A DNA stretch of 64,000 nucleotides, from assembly GCF_016863295.1 (NCBI RefSeq), contig NZ_BOOP01000042.1, positions 1-64,000 on the forward strand. The letters run 5' to 3'. The notes beneath the pieces are model-generated. The model searched no databases. It was not told the origin of the DNA and was given only the letters and a program-made list of their open reading frames with translations. The translations under genes were made by a program, and so were the position numbers. This document shows, piece after piece, positions 60,919 through 64,000 of this stretch. The stretch's first letter is position 1; each line of letters starts with the position of its first letter. Source of the stretch: Planotetraspora phitsanulokensis (GTDB lineage Bacteria; Actinomycetota; Actinomycetes; Streptosporangiales; Streptosporangiaceae).

Positions 60919-61721
60919 CGGTCCAGGCCCTTCATGCGCTCCAGCACGCCCTGAGCGGTCGGCGCGGCGAGCTGGTCGACGATGCGGCCGTCCGCGAGGA
61001 AGACGACGAGGTCGGCGTAGGAGGCCGCCACGGGGTCGTGGGTCACCATGACGACGGTCTGGCCCATCTCCCGCACCGAGTTGCGCAGGAACGACAGGAC
61101 CTCGGCGCCGGAACGCGAGTCGAGGTTCCCGGTGGGCTCGTCGGCGAAGATGATCTCGGGCTTGCTCGCCAGGGCGCGCGCGCAGGCCACCCGCTGCTGC
61201 TGGCCGCCGGACAACTCGGACGGCCGGTGCCGCAGCCGGGGGCGCAGCCCCACCGTGTCGATCACCGCGTCGAGCCAGGCCTGATCGGGCCGCACGCCCG
61301 CGATGTCCATCGGGAGGGTGATGTTCTCCAGTGCGGTCAACGTCGGGATCAGGTTGAAGGACTGGAAGACGAATCCGATCCTGTCGCGGCGCAGCCGGGT
61401 CAGCCGCCTGTCGTCCAGGCGGGTCAGCTCGACGTCGCCGACGAACACCTCGCCGCCGGTCACGCTGTCCAGGCCGGCGAGGCAGTGCATCAGGGTCGAC
61501 TTGCCCGATCCGGACGGACCCATGATCGCGGTGAATCGCCCACCGGGGATGCCCAGGGTCACTCCGTCGAGCGCGGACACGCGGGCGTCGCCGGTGCCGT
61601 ACACCTTGGTCACGCCGACCGCCCGTGCGGCCAGCGGGCCTGCGGACCGGATCTCGTCATCGGTCGTGGGCGCGGGGCCGGTGAGGTCTCTGTACGCGGA
61701 GGTCGTCAGGGGGAACGTCAT
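60915..61721 (-). CDS. ABC transporter ATP-binding protein (MacB/LolD-like)
   Basis: This 268-aa ATPase has Walker A GPSGSGKST, Q-loop FVFQSFNLIP, signature LSGGQQQR, Walker B IIFADEPTGNLDS and the H-loop MVTHD. The 40-residue N-terminal extension ahead of the domain is unusual. Its ATG is preceded 6 nt upstream by TAGCGT (61733-61728, minus), suggesting a leaderless mRNA. It partners with the permease downstream. The nearby two-component system is a likely regulator. Confidence 0.93.
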   Translation of the reverse strand: MTFPLTTSAYRDLTGPAPTTDDEIRSAGPLAARAVGVTKVYGTGDARVSALDGVTLGIPGGRFTAIMGPSGSGKSTLMHCLAGLDSVTGGEVFVGDVELTRLDDRRLTRLRRDRIGFVFQSFNLIPTLTALENITLPMDIAGVRPDQAWLDAVIDTVGLRPRLRHRPSELSGGQQQRVACARALASKPEIIFADEPTGNLDSRSGAEVLSFLRNSVREMGQTVVMVTHDPVAASYADLVVFLADGRIVDQLAAPTAQGVLERMKGLDR

Positions 61722-61727
61722 GCTTCG

Positions 61728-61733
61728 ACGCTA
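61728..61733 (-). promoter_or_regulatory. Leaderless promoter of the ABC ATPase gene
   Basis: TAGCGT (read on the minus strand, context CATAGCGT) ends 6 nt before the ATG of the ATPase gene; no Shine-Dalgarno sequence is present. Confidence 0.5.
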
Positions 61734-61810
61734 TGGGCGCCCGTGCGCCGGGGGATCGGCCTCCGGGACCGACTCGACCTGCCCCTGCGGCAGGAGAACC
61801 CCGACCGGCC

Positions 61811-61830
61811 CCTACTCCCCGAGGAGTAGG
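61811..61830. promoter_or_regulatory. Palindrome CCTACTCC-CCGA-GGAGTAGG
   Basis: A perfect 8-bp inverted repeat with a 4-nt centre lies between the response regulator stop (61835) and the ABC exporter start (61721). It could be a regulator binding site for the exporter promoter, about 80 nt upstream of the -10 hexamer, or a terminator for the regulator gene. Confidence 0.45.
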
Positions 61831-61834
61831 CCTC

Positions 61835-62518
61835 TCAGGGCAGCGCGCCCGGGGTGATCAGGCCCGTCTCGTACGCGAGGACGACGGCCTGGACCCGGTC
61901 GCGCAGGCCCAGCTTCGTGAGGACGTTGCCGACGTGGGTCTTGACGGTCGTCTCGCTGACCACCAGCTCGGCGGCGATCTCGGCGTTGGACATGCCCTTG
62001 GCGATCAGGCGGAGGACCTCGAGCTCCCGCTCGGTCAGCCGGTCGACCCGGGCCGGCGTCGACTGCTGGTGCGCCGAGGGCAGCCGCATCGCGAAGCGGT
62101 CGAGCAGGCGGCGCGTGACGCTCGGGGCGACGATCGCGTCGCCCGCCGCGACCACCCGGATGGCCTGCACGAGCTCGTCCGGCGGGACGTCCTTGAGCAG
62201 GAAGCCGCTCGCGCCCGCCCGTAACGCCTCCACGATGTACTCGTCGAGGTCGAACGTGGTCAGCACGAGCACCTTCGGCACATGAACGCTCGGCGCCGCC
62301 TCCCGCACGATGCGCCGGGTCGCCTCGATGCCGTCCATGCCGGGCATGCGGACGTCCATGAGGACGACGTCCGGCAGGAGGGCGCGCGACTGGTCCATGG
62401 CCGTCGACCCGTCCCCGGCCTCCCCGACGACGGTGACGTCCTTCTCCGCCTCGAGGATGAAGCGGAAACCCGTGCGCAGCAGCGGCTGGTCGTCCACCAG
62501 CAGGACCCGGATCGTCAT
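61835..62518 (-). CDS. NarL/LuxR-type response regulator
   Basis: This 227-aa two-component regulator has an N-terminal receiver domain (VLLVDDQPLLR, phosphoacceptor Asp55 in VLMDVRMPGMDG, Lys in GFLLKDV) and a C-terminal LuxR helix-turn-helix (LTERELEVLRLIAKGMSNAEIA, VSETTVKTHVGNVLTKLGLR). The ATG at 62518 gives the standard receiver start; an earlier frame adds 34 disordered residues. It follows the kinase gene with a gap of about 50 nt and precedes the exporter on the same strand, which it probably controls. Confidence 0.93.
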   Translation of the reverse strand: MTIRVLLVDDQPLLRTGFRFILEAEKDVTVVGEAGDGSTAMDQSRALLPDVVLMDVRMPGMDGIEATRRIVREAAPSVHVPKVLVLTTFDLDEYIVEALRAGASGFLLKDVPPDELVQAIRVVAAGDAIVAPSVTRRLLDRFAMRLPSAHQQSTPARVDRLTERELEVLRLIAKGMSNAEIAAELVVSETTVKTHVGNVLTKLGLRDRVQAVVLAYETGLITPGALP

Positions 62519-62570
62519 GATCCGGCCACCGGCGGCGCGGGGTGCCGGAGGGAGGGGGTCACCCTGTTCG

Positions 62571-63788
62571 TCATGCTCTGTCCTTGAGGGGGAATCGGGC
62601 CCGGACCTCGAATCCGCCACCGTCGCGGGGGCCGATCCTCAGGACTCCACCATAGAGCGCCACCCGCTCCTTGATGCCGACGAGGCCGTGACCCGTTCCG
62701 TTCGACGGCTGGGCGAGCTCCGCCGCGGCACCTCTGCCGTCGTCCTCGACGTGGACCGTCAGCTCCCCGCCCTCCTGGCGTACGGTGACCCAGGCACGGG
62801 CGGTGGGGCCGGCGTGGCGGAGGCTGTTGGTGAGCGCCTCCTGAATGAGACGGTAGGCCGCCAGGTCGAGGCCGGGGGGCAGGCCGAGCCGCTCGCCCTC
62901 GACCCAGAGCTGGGTGCGCAGGCCCGCCTCCCGCATCTGCTCGACCAGCGTGGGGAGGTCGTGCATGCCCGGCTGCGGCTCGCGCTCCGCGGGACCGTCG
63001 GTGCGCAGGACGCCGACGATGTTGCGCATCTCCGCCATCGCGGTGCGTCCCATCTCCTCGATCGCGGTGAGCGCGTCACGTGCCACGTCGGGATCGGCGT
63101 CGAGCATCCTGCGCGCGGCGGAGGCCTGGACCGTCATGACGCTGACGTGGTGGGCGACCACGTCGTGCAACTCGCGCGCGATCCGCGAGCGCTCCTCGGC
63201 CCTGGCGGCGCGCGTGTCGGCCTCCCGCGCCCGCTCCAGCCGGTCGGCCCGCTGGGTCAGCTCCGCCAGATAGGCCCGGCGCAGCCGTACGCTCCGGCCG
63301 ATGACCCAGCACAGCATCATCACCACGAGGACCACCAGCTGATCCATCCACGACAGCGGCTGGGGCCCGATGGCTATGGTGACGGCGGTTCCGATGACGA
63401 AGACGGCGACCGCGGCGAGGCTCAGCGCGAGACCCCGGTAGGCCGCCACCGTGTAGAGCAGGACGAGCCCGCCGATGCCGCAGAGCCCGGCGTTGTAGCC
63501 GAGCCCGTTCAGCACCGCCTCCGGCACGCCGGTCAGCACGAGCAGCACGAACGGCCAGCGTCGCCGGAAGGCCACCGGGAGCGTGCACAGGGCCGCCGCG
63601 AACAGGCTGAACCAGTCGGGGGCGCGTACCGGCACGGGGGGCGCCCCCTGCCAGTTCGCGACCCCCTCGGTGCCCGTCAGCAGGATGAAGAACAGAGAGG
63701 CCGCCGTCAGCACCACCGCGAGGACCGAGTCGCTGATCGGAGGAAGAGCTCGGATCCAGGACCGCGGATTCACGGGGGTGGTGCGCAC
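62571..63788 (-). CDS. Sensor histidine kinase (HisKA_3 type)
   Basis: This 405-aa membrane kinase has four to six N-terminal membrane segments (about residues 20-155), a coiled region, the dimerisation/phosphoacceptor motif ERSRIARELHDVVAHHVSVM (His in ELHD), and a HATPase domain (IQEALTNSLRHAG; VEDDGRG; GHGLVGIKERV). It resembles DesK-type kinases that sense membrane state. GTG at 63788 follows TAAATT by 6 nt with no ribosome site, so its mRNA is likely leaderless. It forms a pair with the response regulator. Confidence 0.92.
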   Translation of the reverse strand: MRTTPVNPRSWIRALPPISDSVLAVVLTAASLFFILLTGTEGVANWQGAPPVPVRAPDWFSLFAAALCTLPVAFRRRWPFVLLVLTGVPEAVLNGLGYNAGLCGIGGLVLLYTVAAYRGLALSLAAVAVFVIGTAVTIAIGPQPLSWMDQLVVLVVMMLCWVIGRSVRLRRAYLAELTQRADRLERAREADTRAARAEERSRIARELHDVVAHHVSVMTVQASAARRMLDADPDVARDALTAIEEMGRTAMAEMRNIVGVLRTDGPAEREPQPGMHDLPTLVEQMREAGLRTQLWVEGERLGLPPGLDLAAYRLIQEALTNSLRHAGPTARAWVTVRQEGGELTVHVEDDGRGAAAELAQPSNGTGHGLVGIKERVALYGGVLRIGPRDGGGFEVRARFPLKDRA

Positions 63789-63953
63789 GTATCAAATTTA
63801 GGTCGTGACGGGACGGAGCAACCCTGCGCGCGGCGGATATCGGCCTCCTTCGCACGGAGGAGACGCGCATCACAGGCCGGGCGGCGGGCCGCCGCCGGTC
63901 CCTGCGCCGCGGCGGACCGGCCTACAACTCGTCCGTGGCGGACCGCGGCCTGC

Positions 63954-63973
63954 CACGTCCTCGCGAGGACGTG
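63954..63973. repeat. Perfect 20-bp palindrome
   Basis: CACGTCCTCGCGAGGACGTG is self-complementary over all 20 bases. It lies in the 212-nt right-edge spacer, which has no gene. Another hairpin follows at 63979-63996 (CCGGTGC-TCGG-GCACCGG). Both may belong to a terminator of a gene outside the window. Confidence 0.5.
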
Positions 63974-63978
63974 CCGGG

Positions 63979-63996
63979 CCGGTGCTCGGGCACCGG
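63979..63996. terminator. Hairpin at right edge
   Basis: CCGGTGC and GCACCGG form a perfect 7-bp stem around TCGG. It is probably a terminator belonging to the next gene beyond the window; no other content was recognised between 63789 and 63953. Confidence 0.4.
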
Positions 63997-64000
63997 CGGG

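Overview
The window is very GC-rich, about 50 genes are densely packed, many genes start with GTG or TTG, and stop/start overlaps are common. Together with mycothiol biosynthesis (mshC), a mabA-inhA-like fabG-fabI pair, a PAC2 protein next to metH, and several actinobacteria-restricted families (DUF3090, DUF3099, DUF6457, the SCO1664 family), this points to an actinomycete chromosome. The gene content is most like Streptosporangiales or Streptomyces relatives; the genus cannot be fixed from sequence reading alone. No rRNA, complete tRNA, CRISPR array, transposase or integrase was found.

Layout. 0.1-4.4 kb: RtcB RNA ligase (-), then moaA-mobA-DUF6457 (+, molybdenum cofactor), a DUF3099 membrane protein (-) and dodecin (+). 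4.4-7.3 kb: a translationally coupled tldD-tldE protease pair (-). 7.4-8.9 kb: fabG-fabI (+), the last reductions of fatty-acid elongation. 8.9-21.1 kb: a sugar-utilisation locus with a LacI-family repressor (-) facing an ABC importer (lipoprotein and two permeases), a 1423-residue GH38 alpha-mannosidase, a SurA-like protein of unknown role and a secreted GH95-like glycosidase. A perfect 16-bp operator sits on the promoter of the forward operon.

21.1-30.2 kb: a secreted low-complexity surface protein (-), a striking 377-bp non-coding inverted-repeat element, an aldo/keto reductase (-), then uppP, the uncharacterised actinobacterial trio (MSMEG_4193-type phosphatase, DUF3090, SCO1664-type kinase-like protein), an NRDE protein and mshC (+), followed by a Tat-exported amidase and a peptide deformylase (-). 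30.3-40.2 kb: a complete assimilatory nitrate/nitrite block: narK, nitrate reductase, FAD/[2Fe-2S] reductase, nirB, nirD, a HemD-winged-helix fusion and a CbiX-like chelatase. Six of these genes are chained by 4-nt or similar overlaps. moaA/mobA at the left end would serve the nitrate reductase cofactor; HemD/CbiX serve the siroheme of NirB.

40.3-45.8 kb: a patch that looks accessory. It begins with the 3' half of a tRNA/tmRNA gene, then has a TetR regulator with three operator copies, a serine beta-lactamase-like hydrolase and a prolyl oligopeptidase, with repeats and long non-coding spacers. 45.8-51.9 kb: PAC2 (-), metH (+), a HAD phosphatase and a small membrane protein. 52.2-58.3 kb: a dipeptide/oligopeptide ABC operon (permease, binding protein, permease, two ATPases). 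58.4-63.8 kb: a MacB-type ABC exporter and a NarL-type two-component system (all -).

At least eight genes lie 6-9 nt downstream of a TAnnnT -10 hexamer (often GATAGGCT), indicating that leaderless mRNAs are widely used here.
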